NCBI GenBank assembly: GCA_035547515.1
Contig: DASZUS010000037.1
Span: forward strand, 3,812-67,811
Reading direction: 5' to 3'
Length of the DNA stretch: 64,000 nt
Origin: DASZTV01 sp035547515
GTDB taxonomy: Bacteria; Actinomycetota; Actinomycetes; JAFAQI01
Under the pieces are notes generated by a model. That model was not told the DNA's origin. It was given only the letters and a program-made list of their open reading frames with translations, and ran no database searches. The translations under genes and the position numbers were made by a program. Each line of letters opens with the position of its first letter. Position 1 is the stretch's first letter. Below are positions 55,944-63,496 of this stretch, piece by piece.

Positions 55944-57788
55944 ATGTCCGTTCGAAAGAACAGCGTCAAGCTGGGCGTGGCCGCCGCGGCCGCGTTCGGT
56001 TTGGCCCTGACAGCGGCGGCGCCGGCAGGCGCGGTCGATGGGGGCCCGTCGACCTCGCCGAAGCTTGGCACCGACATCATCGGCGCCGGCTCCGACACCA
56101 CGCAGTACATCCTGGACAAGCTGGCGACCGACTACGACGCCGCCAACCCGTCCGGCCCGCAGCTGGTCAACTACGACGCGTGCGTCGGTGACACCAACAC
56201 GGCGACGGCCACCGGGCTGGGATCGAACCCGGACGGCTCGGGCTTCCCGTGTGGTGCGGACAACACCGGCACCAAGGTCGGCGTAGCGCGACCGGCGACT
56301 GTCGTGGACCCCAAGGCGCCAGCCGCGGCCGTCCTGCCGAACAGCTCCGGCTCCGGTCGCACCCTGCTGCAGACCCCGACCGACCCGCTGTTCAACGACA
56401 TCGCGTTCGCGCGCTCGTCGGGCCCGCTCAACACCACCAACCTCGCGGCGGGCGAGATCGGGCTGCCGTTCGCGGTCGACAAGATCGTGACCGCGACCAA
56501 CCCGAACGGCCCCGCGCCGGCGGCGCTGACCGGCGAGCAGGTGCTGAAGATCTACAACGGCACCTACACCAACTGGGACCAGGTCGGCGGCAAGGACGCG
56601 GAGATCCACCCGTACCTTCCCAAGGCCGGTTCCGGCACGCTGAACGCCTCTGAGGCCTTCCTCGCCCAGCTCGACGGCGTGACTGAGGCGCCGGGTACGG
56701 ACAACGACCCCAGCTCGCACAGCGCGGCGTACCAGACCTGGCAGGGTCCGGGCGTCACGATCACCGACGCGAACTGGAACACCGGCAAGGTGAACGTCGA
56801 GGAGCACGACCCGTCGATCATCGCGGCGGATCCCAACGCGATCGAGATGTTCTCCTACGCGCGTGCTCAGCTGGCGAACTCGAAGTCGCAGATCCTGCGC
56901 ATCGAGGGCGGCTGGTCCGAGGACCGCGAGCTGTACAACGTCGTCCGCGGCAAGGCGATCGCCGGAGCGACCACGACGCCGTTCCTCTACGGCAGCGACA
57001 ACAACGTGCTCGAGGGCATCTTCTCGAACACCGGCTGGATCTGCACGAACTCCACGGCCCAGGCAGACATCGCCGCTCTCAACGAGTGGCCGCTGAGCTC
57101 GAAGCTCTGCGGTGTGGCGAACAACAACACGGTTGACACCATTAACCCGTTCGCCAGCAACGGTGTCGGCGAGGGGCCGTCGACGACGACCACCGCGCTC
57201 TACAGCGGCGGGGCGGTGCAGGTCACGGTCAGCGCGTCGGACGGCAGCGTGCCGACCGGCTCGGTGCAGGTGTCGGTCGCTCTGCCGGCGGTTGCCGGTG
57301 GCTCGCCGACGGCCGCGTCGTACAGCACCACCGCGACGCTGACCAACGGTCAGGCGTCGGTCACGGTGCCCTCGACGGTGTCGGGCAACCAGGTCGTCGA
57401 CGTCGCGTTCCTGCCGACCAACTTCGGTGCTCAGAGCTCCGCGGGTGGTCACACGGCGGACGGCTCGTCGTACGCCGAGTTCAGCCACACCTTCGTCGCT
57501 GGGCCGACCGGTCCGTCGAAGTTCACCAACCTGGCCAAGCCGGTGCTGTCCGGCAAGCACAAGGTGGGCTCGACCGAGACCAGCTCGCACGGCCGGTGGG
57601 CGCCGGGCGCTACCTCCTACACCTACCAGTGGTTCAAGGGCAGCACCAAGATCGCCGGCGCGACGCAAGCGACCTTGAAGCTCACCAAGGCGCTGCAGGG
57701 CAAGAAGATCCACTGCACGGTCACGGCGCACAAGTCCGGGTACGCCAACGCCTCGGCGTCCTCTGCGGGCGTCAAGGTCACCAAGTAG
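55944..57788 (+). CDS. PstS-like binding protein with C-terminal Ig-like domains
   Basis: A 614-residue exported protein from the ATG at 55944, which has AGGGAG eight bases before it. Signal peptide to about 32. The binding fold has DIIGAGSDTTQYIL (about 44-57), FARSSGPLN and LPKAGSGTLNASEAFL, close to the phosphate-loop patterns of PstS, though the exact ligand is not proven. From about 420 a Big-type Ig domain (TALYSGGAVQVTVSASDGS) and a second Ig-like repeat (GATSYTYQWFKGSTKI, then GKKIHCTVTA) follow. No membrane anchor or lipobox is seen, so it may be released or wall-bound. It is the last gene before a strong terminator. Confidence 0.82.
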   Translation: MSVRKNSVKLGVAAAAAFGLALTAAAPAGAVDGGPSTSPKLGTDIIGAGSDTTQYILDKLATDYDAANPSGPQLVNYDACVGDTNTATATGLGSNPDGSGFPCGADNTGTKVGVARPATVVDPKAPAAAVLPNSSGSGRTLLQTPTDPLFNDIAFARSSGPLNTTNLAAGEIGLPFAVDKIVTATNPNGPAPAALTGEQVLKIYNGTYTNWDQVGGKDAEIHPYLPKAGSGTLNASEAFLAQLDGVTEAPGTDNDPSSHSAAYQTWQGPGVTITDANWNTGKVNVEEHDPSIIAADPNAIEMFSYARAQLANSKSQILRIEGGWSEDRELYNVVRGKAIAGATTTPFLYGSDNNVLEGIFSNTGWICTNSTAQADIAALNEWPLSSKLCGVANNNTVDTINPFASNGVGEGPSTTTTALYSGGAVQVTVSASDGSVPTGSVQVSVALPAVAGGSPTAASYSTTATLTNGQASVTVPSTVSGNQVVDVAFLPTNFGAQSSAGGHTADGSSYAEFSHTFVAGPTGPSKFTNLAKPVLSGKHKVGSTETSSHGRWAPGATSYTYQWFKGSTKIAGATQATLKLTKALQGKKIHCTVTAHKSGYANASASSAGVKVTK

Positions 57789-57806
57789 GGATCTCCTCGG
57801 AAAAGG

Positions 57807-57842
57807 CACGCTGGGCCGGGGCGTTCGCCCCGGCCCAGCGTG
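57807..57842. terminator. Strong hairpin terminator after the pst region
   Basis: A perfect 16-base stem (57807-57822 with 57827-57842) and GTTC loop lies 18 bases after the stop codon. The stem is almost all G and C. No long T-run follows, as is common for actinobacterial terminators. It closes the phosphate operon. Confidence 0.85.
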
Positions 57843-57895
57843 TTGCCGGTTGCTGTCGGGTCGTGCCGCCGGCGGCGACTGCGCCGTGTGGTCCC

Positions 57896-57924
57896 TTGTG
57901 ACCGCGGCGCCTCCCCGTTAACGT
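57896..57924 (+). promoter_or_regulatory. Sigma-70-type promoter for the NlpC/P60 gene
   Basis: TTGTGA (57896-57901) and TAACGT (57919-57924) are 17 bases apart, matching -35 and -10 boxes. Transcription would start near 57931, leaving a leader of about 75 bases. The leader shows no clear riboswitch. Confidence 0.5.
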
Positions 57925-58005
57925 GCTTCCAACCAGGGCGCGACTAGCCGGCCACCCCGGGCCGAGCGGCGTCGTGGTGCCGCCGAAAGGTAGGTCCGGG
58001 ACAAC

Positions 58006-59163
58006 TTGACGGCGATTCCCCACCGCCATCTTGTTCGACTCTCCTCGCTTGTGACGCATCGGGTGGTGACAGCCCGCGCGCTGGTCGCGCTGGCCCTGTG
58101 CTTTGCGTCGCTCGTGGGCGGGCTCGTGGTGAGCTCGCCCGCCTCCGCCGAGAGCGTCAAGCAGCAGATCGCCGACGCCAAGCAGCAGCTGCGGATGCTG
58201 GACAGCGAGGCGGAGGCCGCGAGCGAGGCCTACAACGCCGCGCGCATCAAGCTCGCCGCCGCGCACAGCGCCGCGGCCGCGGCGGACCAGGCTGTGACGT
58301 CGGCGCAGCGCCGGCTGGGCAACCTCCAGGCCTCGGTCAGCGCCTTCGCGGTCGCGGCGTACCGGGGCGGTGGCACCAACAGCGTCCTCGGGCTGGTCAG
58401 CGACGGGTCGGCCGGCCGCTACATCGACCAGATCTCGTCGCTGCAGGCGATCTCGGTCAGCGAGGCGCGGACCCTCTCCGACATGGCGGCGGCGCAGCGG
58501 GTCGAGACCGCCGCGCAGGCCACCGCTCAGGCCGAGCTGGCCAAGCAGCAGGCCGCTACCACCGTCATCGACGACTCACGCCAGAAGATCAAGGCGGCCG
58601 CCGCGCAGGAGCAGAAGATCCTGTCCGGCCTCGAGGCCAAGGAAGCCGCGATCATCAAGGCGGCGAAGGACCGTGCGGCCAAGCTCGCCGCCGAGCGCGA
58701 GCAGGCGCGGCTGCGGGCCGAGCGGGAAGCCACGCAGCAGGGCGTCGATGCGATCGACAGCCCGGTGTCGCCGACGCCGCCGCCGGTCGTCACCGGATCC
58801 GGCGGTGCGGCGGTCGCGGTCCGATGGGCCTACGCCGAGATCGGCAAGCCCTATGTCTGGGCGGCCGCGGGCCCGGACTCCTTCGACTGCTCCGGCCTCA
58901 CCCAGTACGTCTGGGGCAAGGCCGGCGTCTACCTCGGCCACTACACCGGCGACCAGTGGAACGAGGGCGTCCACGTCAGCCAGGACCAGCTCGAGCCGGG
59001 AGACCTGGTGTTCTTCGCCTACAACACCTCGGACCCGTCGACCATCCACCACGTCGGCATCTACATCGGCGGCGGCAACATGATCGACGCGCCGTACACC
59101 GGGGTCGATGTCCGGATCGACCCGGCCTTCCGCTCCGACTACATCGGCGCGGTGCGGCCTTAA
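58006..59163 (+). CDS. Secreted NlpC/P60 cell-wall endopeptidase (RipA-like)
   Basis: A 385-residue peptidoglycan hydrolase. A signal peptide ends near residue 48 (SSPASAES). An Ala/Gln-rich coiled coil (about 50-245) is followed by a Pro linker and the NlpC/P60 domain (about 265-385). The catalytic Cys295 is in FDCSGLTQYVW and the His is at 348-349 in STIHHVGIYIG. It cuts stem peptides and is likely needed in cell separation. The TTG at 58006 is the furthest start; a GTG at 58051 would leave a more usual signal peptide and is a real alternative. Confidence 0.88.
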   Translation: MTAIPHRHLVRLSSLVTHRVVTARALVALALCFASLVGGLVVSSPASAESVKQQIADAKQQLRMLDSEAEAASEAYNAARIKLAAAHSAAAAADQAVTSAQRRLGNLQASVSAFAVAAYRGGGTNSVLGLVSDGSAGRYIDQISSLQAISVSEARTLSDMAAAQRVETAAQATAQAELAKQQAATTVIDDSRQKIKAAAAQEQKILSGLEAKEAAIIKAAKDRAAKLAAEREQARLRAEREATQQGVDAIDSPVSPTPPPVVTGSGGAAVAVRWAYAEIGKPYVWAAAGPDSFDCSGLTQYVWGKAGVYLGHYTGDQWNEGVHVSQDQLEPGDLVFFAYNTSDPSTIHHVGIYIGGGNMIDAPYTGVDVRIDPAFRSDYIGAVRP

Positions 59164-59187
59164 CGCTCTCCCGTAGGCTTGATCGTC

Positions 59188-59748
59188 ATGCGTACGCAGC
59201 GGGTGGGCCGAGCCGTCGCATTGGTGGCTGCGCTGGTGATGGCCGCGGCCGCCTGCGGCTCGACCAAGCACGAGCCCGGCCCGACCGTCACCACGACGAC
59301 CGTCAAGCACCACACGAAGATCGTCGTGGTGCACGGCTACCGCACGCTCAGGATCGGCCAAGCGGCACAGATCGGCACCGCGGGCGGCGCCGCCGCCGAG
59401 CTGATCAAGATCGGCAAGCCGAGCGTGTCCACCCACCGGCTCTCGTCGTACGCCGACGACCCTGAGCACGGGTACTTCCTGACGTTCCCGATCAAGATCT
59501 ACAACGACGGCAAGAACCCGCTCGTCGTCAACCGGCTCGACGTCTGGGTCAAGGTGCCGGGTGAGGGCCTCATCAACAACAACGACGGTGCTGCGCCGTT
59601 CTCGGGCGCGCACCGCCAGCTCGACACCACGGAGCTCGAGAGCGGCCAGGGTGTCAGCAACATCATGACGTTCGACGTGTCGAGCACGCACGGGACGTTC
59701 CTGTACGGGCCCGGTGGCAAGCACGCAGAGCTCGGCTGGACCTACTAG
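59188..59748 (+). CDS. Putative lipoprotein with DUF4352-like beta domain
   Basis: A 186-residue lipoprotein from the ATG at 59188. The signal ends in the lipobox MAAAACGST, with Cys23 the lipidation site. A Thr/Lys-rich linker precedes an Ig-like beta domain, of which GYFLTFPIKIYNDGKNPL and SNIMTFDVSSTHGTFLY are typical of the telokin-like DUF4352 group. Function unknown. It follows the NlpC/P60 gene by 24 bases and may share its transcript. Confidence 0.75.
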   Translation: MRTQRVGRAVALVAALVMAAAACGSTKHEPGPTVTTTTVKHHTKIVVVHGYRTLRIGQAAQIGTAGGAAAELIKIGKPSVSTHRLSSYADDPEHGYFLTFPIKIYNDGKNPLVVNRLDVWVKVPGEGLINNNDGAAPFSGAHRQLDTTELESGQGVSNIMTFDVSSTHGTFLYGPGGKHAELGWTY

Positions 59749-59762
59749 GTCAGGTCCGGGCG

Positions 59763-60149
59763 GTGGAGGAGTCGGTAGCGGCCGAGGTGGTCGAGCGGTT
59801 GCGCGCGAAGCGGATCTTCGCGAGCGTGAACCGGCGAGTCGGCGTCTACAACGTCGGGCTGCGCGTCGTACTCACCGACGGCCGTGAGGCGATCTGGGAC
59901 AACGACGACACTCCCGGCCTCGAAGCGATGGTCCTGCGCGACGGCGTACTGGTCGGCTTCGTGCCGCAGATCCCCGACAGCGAGAACCTCGACGCAGCGG
60001 CGATCGCCGAGATCATCGCGGGCACCGACTACGACGCGCCGCTGCCTCCGTCACCACCGTCGAACCCGACGAGGGCTCCCGCCACGTCACGGCTCCCGAC
60101 CCCGTCACCGATCGCCCGGGCCCGCTGGACCCGCCGCTTCCGCGGCTAG
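59763..60149 (+). CDS. Hypothetical protein with Pro-rich tail
   Basis: A 128-residue protein that I do not recognise. The first 95 residues form an alpha/beta pattern (VVERLRAKRIFASVNRRVGV, then REAIWDNDDTPGLEAMVLRD), and the last 30 are Pro/Ser/Thr/Arg-rich and may be disordered. GTG start; GGTGGAGG lies just before it. It starts 14 bases after the lipoprotein gene. A large inverted repeat follows directly. Confidence 0.6.
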   Translation: MEESVAAEVVERLRAKRIFASVNRRVGVYNVGLRVVLTDGREAIWDNDDTPGLEAMVLRDGVLVGFVPQIPDSENLDAAAIAEIIAGTDYDAPLPPSPPSNPTRAPATSRLPTPSPIARARWTRRFRG

Positions 60150-60164
60150 CACCTACCAGCGCCG

Positions 60165-60273
60165 GATTTCACACGAAGTAGCACATGACCCGACCGCGCC
60201 GCCGTCGAAGTGTGCCCTAGTGTCCGGTTCGCGGGGCTGCCGCGGCTCGGTCATGTGCTACTTCGAGGAAATC
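60165..60273. repeat. Long inverted repeat between convergent genes
   Basis: Two perfect 17-base arms (60174-60190 and 60249-60265; arm CGAAGTAGCACATGACC and its complement) flank 58 bases. A second six-base pair, GATTTC (60165-60170) with GAAATC (60268-60273), extends the stem with a small bulge. It separates the end of the previous gene from mshD. It could be a dispersed palindromic element, a miniature transposon relic, or a large bidirectional terminator. Confidence 0.75.
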
Positions 60274-60283
60274 GCGACCGGGG

Positions 60284-61132
60284 TCAGCGGGCCCAGAGGC
60301 GGTCGGCGCTCCACCGGTTGAAGCCGAGGCGCTCGTAGAGGGCGTTCGCTGGCGCGTTGTCCGCTTCGACGTAGAGGACGACGGTGTCGAGGCCGCTGTC
60401 CCGGAGGTGGTGGAGACCTTTCAGCAAAAGGGCTTCACCGAGGTGCTTGCCTTGCATCCCGGGGGCGATGCCGATGACGTAGACCTCTCCGTACGGCGGG
60501 GGGCCCTGGTGCCGCTTCGTCCAATGAAAGCCGGCGATGGCGCCGTCGAGCTCGGCAAGGAAGAAGCCGTTGGGATCGAACCACGGCTCCTGCTCGCGGC
60601 CCTCGATGTCCGCGAGCGTCCAGCCCGACTGCTCAGGGTGGCCCGCGAACGCGGCGTTGTTGACCTCGAGCCAGGCCGCCTCGTCCCGGCCGACCGCGAA
60701 CGTGCGGACCGTCACGCCGGGTGCCCAGACCGGGTCGGCTAGCGGCGGCTCGGCGAGTGAACGGCGCAGCTTCACCACCGTCCGCTCCAGCGCGAAGCCG
60801 AGGGTGGGCAGCACGTCGTTGAGCGGCGCGTCGTCGCCCTTGGTCCATAGCCGCAGGCCCGGGCCGGCCGTGTCGACCACCGCCGACAGGAGCTGGCTGG
60901 GATCGAGGCCCGGCTCGACGACCAGCTCCGCGACCGGGTGCTCGCCCGAGGCGTCGATATGGGCGTAGCCGACCAGGCGACCATCGCGGTGCTGCGTCAG
61001 GTGCGATCCGGGGTCGCGGCGGCGCACCGCTGACACGACGGGATCGGAGAGCGAGCTGAACCCGCTGGCCGCGGCAACTTCGTCGTTGAGCCGGAGTACG
61101 GCGTCGGCGTCTGCCTCGGTCAGCCGCTCCAC
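60284..61132 (-). CDS. mshD: Mycothiol synthase MshD
   Basis: A 282-residue enzyme with two GNAT domains that acetylates Cys-GlcN-Ins with acetyl-CoA in the last step of mycothiol synthesis. The C-terminal domain has VYVIGIAPGMQGKHLGEALL, the acetyl-CoA loop (Q/R-x-x-G-x-G/A), and ends VEADNAPANALYERLGFNRW, both typical of MshD; the N-terminal domain is divergent as in the family. Length matches. It marks the organism as an actinobacterium. It is followed by glnR on the same strand, as in mycobacteria. Confidence 0.93.
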   Translation of the reverse strand: MERLTEADADAVLRLNDEVAAASGFSSLSDPVVSAVRRRDPGSHLTQHRDGRLVGYAHIDASGEHPVAELVVEPGLDPSQLLSAVVDTAGPGLRLWTKGDDAPLNDVLPTLGFALERTVVKLRRSLAEPPLADPVWAPGVTVRTFAVGRDEAAWLEVNNAAFAGHPEQSGWTLADIEGREQEPWFDPNGFFLAELDGAIAGFHWTKRHQGPPPYGEVYVIGIAPGMQGKHLGEALLLKGLHHLRDSGLDTVVLYVEADNAPANALYERLGFNRWSADRLWAR

Positions 61133-61177
61133 GGCGCCGACACTATGCCGCCCACGCCGTGTCGCGATCCCGCGTGG

Positions 61178-61933
61178 TCAGTCGATGAGCAGGTCGGCGT
61201 ACGCCGGGTCGTCGGCGGCTTCGCTGACGCCCTCCGTCTCGCCGGACAGGCCGGCAAGCGGCTGCGCGACGAACTTGTAGCCGACGTTGCGCACCGTGCC
61301 GATCAGTGCCTCGCGCTCGGGACCGAGCTTGGCCCGAAGCCGCCGCACGTGAACGTCGACGGTGCGCGTGCCGCCGAAGTAGTCGTATCCCCAGACCTCC
61401 TGCAAGAGCTGCGCCCGGCTGAAGACCCGGCCGGGGTGCTGCGCGAGGAACTTCAGCAGCTCGAACTCCTTGAACGTCAGGTCGAGCGGGCGGCTGCCGA
61501 TCTTCGCCTGGTACGTCGCCTCGTCGATCGACAGGTCGCCGGAGCGGATCTCCTCCGTGGAGCCGGCCTCGCCCGCCGCCGCGGCCTTGCCGAGGGCGAG
61601 CCGCACCCGCGCCTCGACCTCCGACGGCCCGGCGGTGTCGAGTACGACGTCGTCGAGACCCCAGTCGGCGGTGACCGCGACGAGGCCGCCTTCGGTGACG
61701 ACGGCAAGCACCGGCGACGACGTACCGGTCGCCTGGAGCAGCCGGCAGGTCTGGCGGGCCGCCGCCATCTCGCGCCGGGCGTCCACCACGATCAGGTCGT
61801 TCGGCGGGGGGTCGAGCAACGGCGCCGCGTCGAGCGGGAGCACCCGGACCGCGTGGCCGAGCAGCGCCAGGCTGGGCAGCACCTGCGCGGATCCATCTGC
61901 GGCGTTCGGCGTCAGCAGCAGCAAGCTCGCCAT
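61178..61933 (-). CDS. glnR: Nitrogen regulator GlnR
   Basis: A 251-residue OmpR-type regulator. It closely follows actinobacterial GlnR: start MASLLLLTPNAADGSAQVLP, the atypical receiver with Asp51 in LIVVDARRE, TADWGLDDVVLDTAGPSEVE, and the winged helix LDLTFKEFELLKFLAQHPGR and GGTRTVDVHVRRLRAKLGPE (about 145-215). GlnR dimerises without phosphorylation and controls nitrogen genes at gTnAC-n6-GnAAc sites. A GGAGG ribosome site is just upstream of the ATG. Candidate target sites lie in the nitrate locus of the same window. Confidence 0.93.
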   Translation of the reverse strand: MASLLLLTPNAADGSAQVLPSLALLGHAVRVLPLDAAPLLDPPPNDLIVVDARREMAAARQTCRLLQATGTSSPVLAVVTEGGLVAVTADWGLDDVVLDTAGPSEVEARVRLALGKAAAAGEAGSTEEIRSGDLSIDEATYQAKIGSRPLDLTFKEFELLKFLAQHPGRVFSRAQLLQEVWGYDYFGGTRTVDVHVRRLRAKLGPEREALIGTVRNVGYKFVAQPLAGLSGETEGVSEAADDPAYADLLID

Positions 61934-62047
61934 CAGGGCCTCCGTTCAAAAACAACAACGGGTCCGGCGTATGCCGCACCCGGCGTCCTTCGAGGACTCC
62001 GTTGGGGGGCGGCGCTGCCCGAACCCGACCTGGTGAAGGATAGCGGA

Positions 62048-62842
62048 GTGGGCGATCCGCCGTTCGCGACCGGTCGCGCCGCGGCTCACACCCTGACGAC
62101 GGCCGATGGCGAGCGCCTTGTCGCCGTACACCTCGAAGGCCCCGATCCGGCACGCCGGCTCGCGGTCGTCGTCGCCCACGGCTTCACCCAGTCGACCGCC
62201 CATCCGGGGCCGCTGAGCGTGATGCGCGCCCTCGCGGCACATGCCGGTGTCATCGGCATCGACCTGCGCGGGCATGGCGCCTCGAGCGGATGGTCCACCG
62301 TCGGGCGCGACGAGATCCACGACGTGGAGGCAGCGGTCCGCTACGCCCGCGATCTCGGGTACGACGACGTCGTCACCTGCGGCTGGTCGATGGGCGGGAG
62401 CATCGTGCTCCGTCACGCCGCGCTGATCGGCGGGGTGGATGCGGTGGTGACCGTCTCGGCGGTGTCGCGGTGGTTCTACCGCGACACCAAGCCGATGCGA
62501 AGGATCCATTGGGCCGTCGAGACCCGCCTCGGCCGGCTGATCCTGCGACGCGGCATGCGGACGCGGATCACCCCCGACGGCTGGGACCTCGACGCGCTGC
62601 CGGAGTCGCCTGTCGAGGTCATCGGCCGGATCTCCCCGATCCCGGTCCTGATCATCCACGGTGACCGCGACCACTACTTCCCGGTCGAGCACCCGGAGGC
62701 GCTGTACGCCGCGGCCCGCGAGCCGAAGCAGCTCTGGATCGAGCCTGGGTTCGGCCATGCCGAGAACGCCGCAAGCCCGCAGCTGCTCGACCGGCTCGGG
62801 CGAGAGCTGACGACCCTGGTCAACCGTGGCCCGGGCAGGTAG
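62048..62842 (+). CDS. Alpha/beta hydrolase
   Basis: A 264-residue hydrolase from the GTG at 62048. VVVAHGFTQSTAHPG (about 37-51) is the oxyanion region, the nucleophile is in CGWSMGGSI (about 115-123), Asp in IIHGDRDHYFP and His in GFGHAENA. It lacks a signal peptide. The substrate is unknown. It is divergent from glnR and ends 12 bases before the lmeA-like gene, with which it probably forms an operon. Confidence 0.83.
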   Translation: MGDPPFATGRAAAHTLTTADGERLVAVHLEGPDPARRLAVVVAHGFTQSTAHPGPLSVMRALAAHAGVIGIDLRGHGASSGWSTVGRDEIHDVEAAVRYARDLGYDDVVTCGWSMGGSIVLRHAALIGGVDAVVTVSAVSRWFYRDTKPMRRIHWAVETRLGRLILRRGMRTRITPDGWDLDALPESPVEVIGRISPIPVLIIHGDRDHYFPVEHPEALYAAAREPKQLWIEPGFGHAENAASPQLLDRLGRELTTLVNRGPGR

Positions 62843-62854
62843 ACAGACGCCCAC

Positions 62855-63460
62855 ATGTTCCGGAAGCTGCTGATCGCCCTGGTCCTGCTGATCGTCGTCC
62901 TCGTGGTCGCGGCGGACCGGGTCGGCGCGCACGTCGCGGCACACGTCCTCGCCGGCAAGCTCGAGACCGACGAGCACCTGTCCAGCCGGCCGTCGGTGAC
63001 GATCGGCGGCTGGCCGTTCCTGACCCAGGCGGTAGAGGGCCACTACAGCGACGTGACCGTGCGGACCGGCGAGGCCGTGACGTCGGACCACGTCGATCTC
63101 GACACGATGACCGTGCACCTGATGGGCGTTCACATCCCGCTGTCGAAGGTCATCAGCGGCTCGGTCAAGACGGTTCCCGTCGACCGGGTGACCGGGACTG
63201 TCGCCATCACGTTCAGCGATCTCGAGAGCTACCTCACCTCGCGCGGCATCACCGTGAAGCTCTCGCCGTCCATGACGTTCTCGGTGGCCAACTCGGTGCT
63301 GACCGTCTCCGAGCATCTCGGCGCGACCGGCGCCAGGCTGACCACCATCCCGGTGCCACTCGGCGGGCTGCCGTTCCGGCTCACCGTGACCTCCGTCAGG
63401 GTGTCCGGCGACGGGCTGGTTGCCAGCGGTACGGCGCGAGACGTCGTCCTGGGCAGCTGA
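62855..63460 (+). CDS. lmeA: LmeA-like phospholipid-binding protein (DUF2993)
   Basis: A 201-residue envelope protein with one N-terminal helix (LLIALVLLIVVLVVAADRVG) and a DUF2993 domain: GGWPFLTQAVEGHYSDVTV, PVDRVTGTVAITFSDLES and LGGLPFRLTVTSVRVSGDG. Its mycobacterial homologue LmeA (Rv0817c) binds phospholipid and supports lipomannan mannan elongation, and sits beside glnR as here. Function in this organism may be similar. Confidence 0.82.
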   Translation: MFRKLLIALVLLIVVLVVAADRVGAHVAAHVLAGKLETDEHLSSRPSVTIGGWPFLTQAVEGHYSDVTVRTGEAVTSDHVDLDTMTVHLMGVHIPLSKVISGSVKTVPVDRVTGTVAITFSDLESYLTSRGITVKLSPSMTFSVANSVLTVSEHLGATGARLTTIPVPLGGLPFRLTVTSVRVSGDGLVASGTARDVVLGS

Positions 63461-63496
63461 GGGACCCAGCCCGCCTGCTCGCGTAAGGTTCGCACC

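Noticed and set aside
57843..58005. A c-di-AMP (ydaO-type) riboswitch before the NlpC/P60 gene
   Set aside because: The leader after the likely transcription start is only about 75 bases and lacks the conserved motifs.
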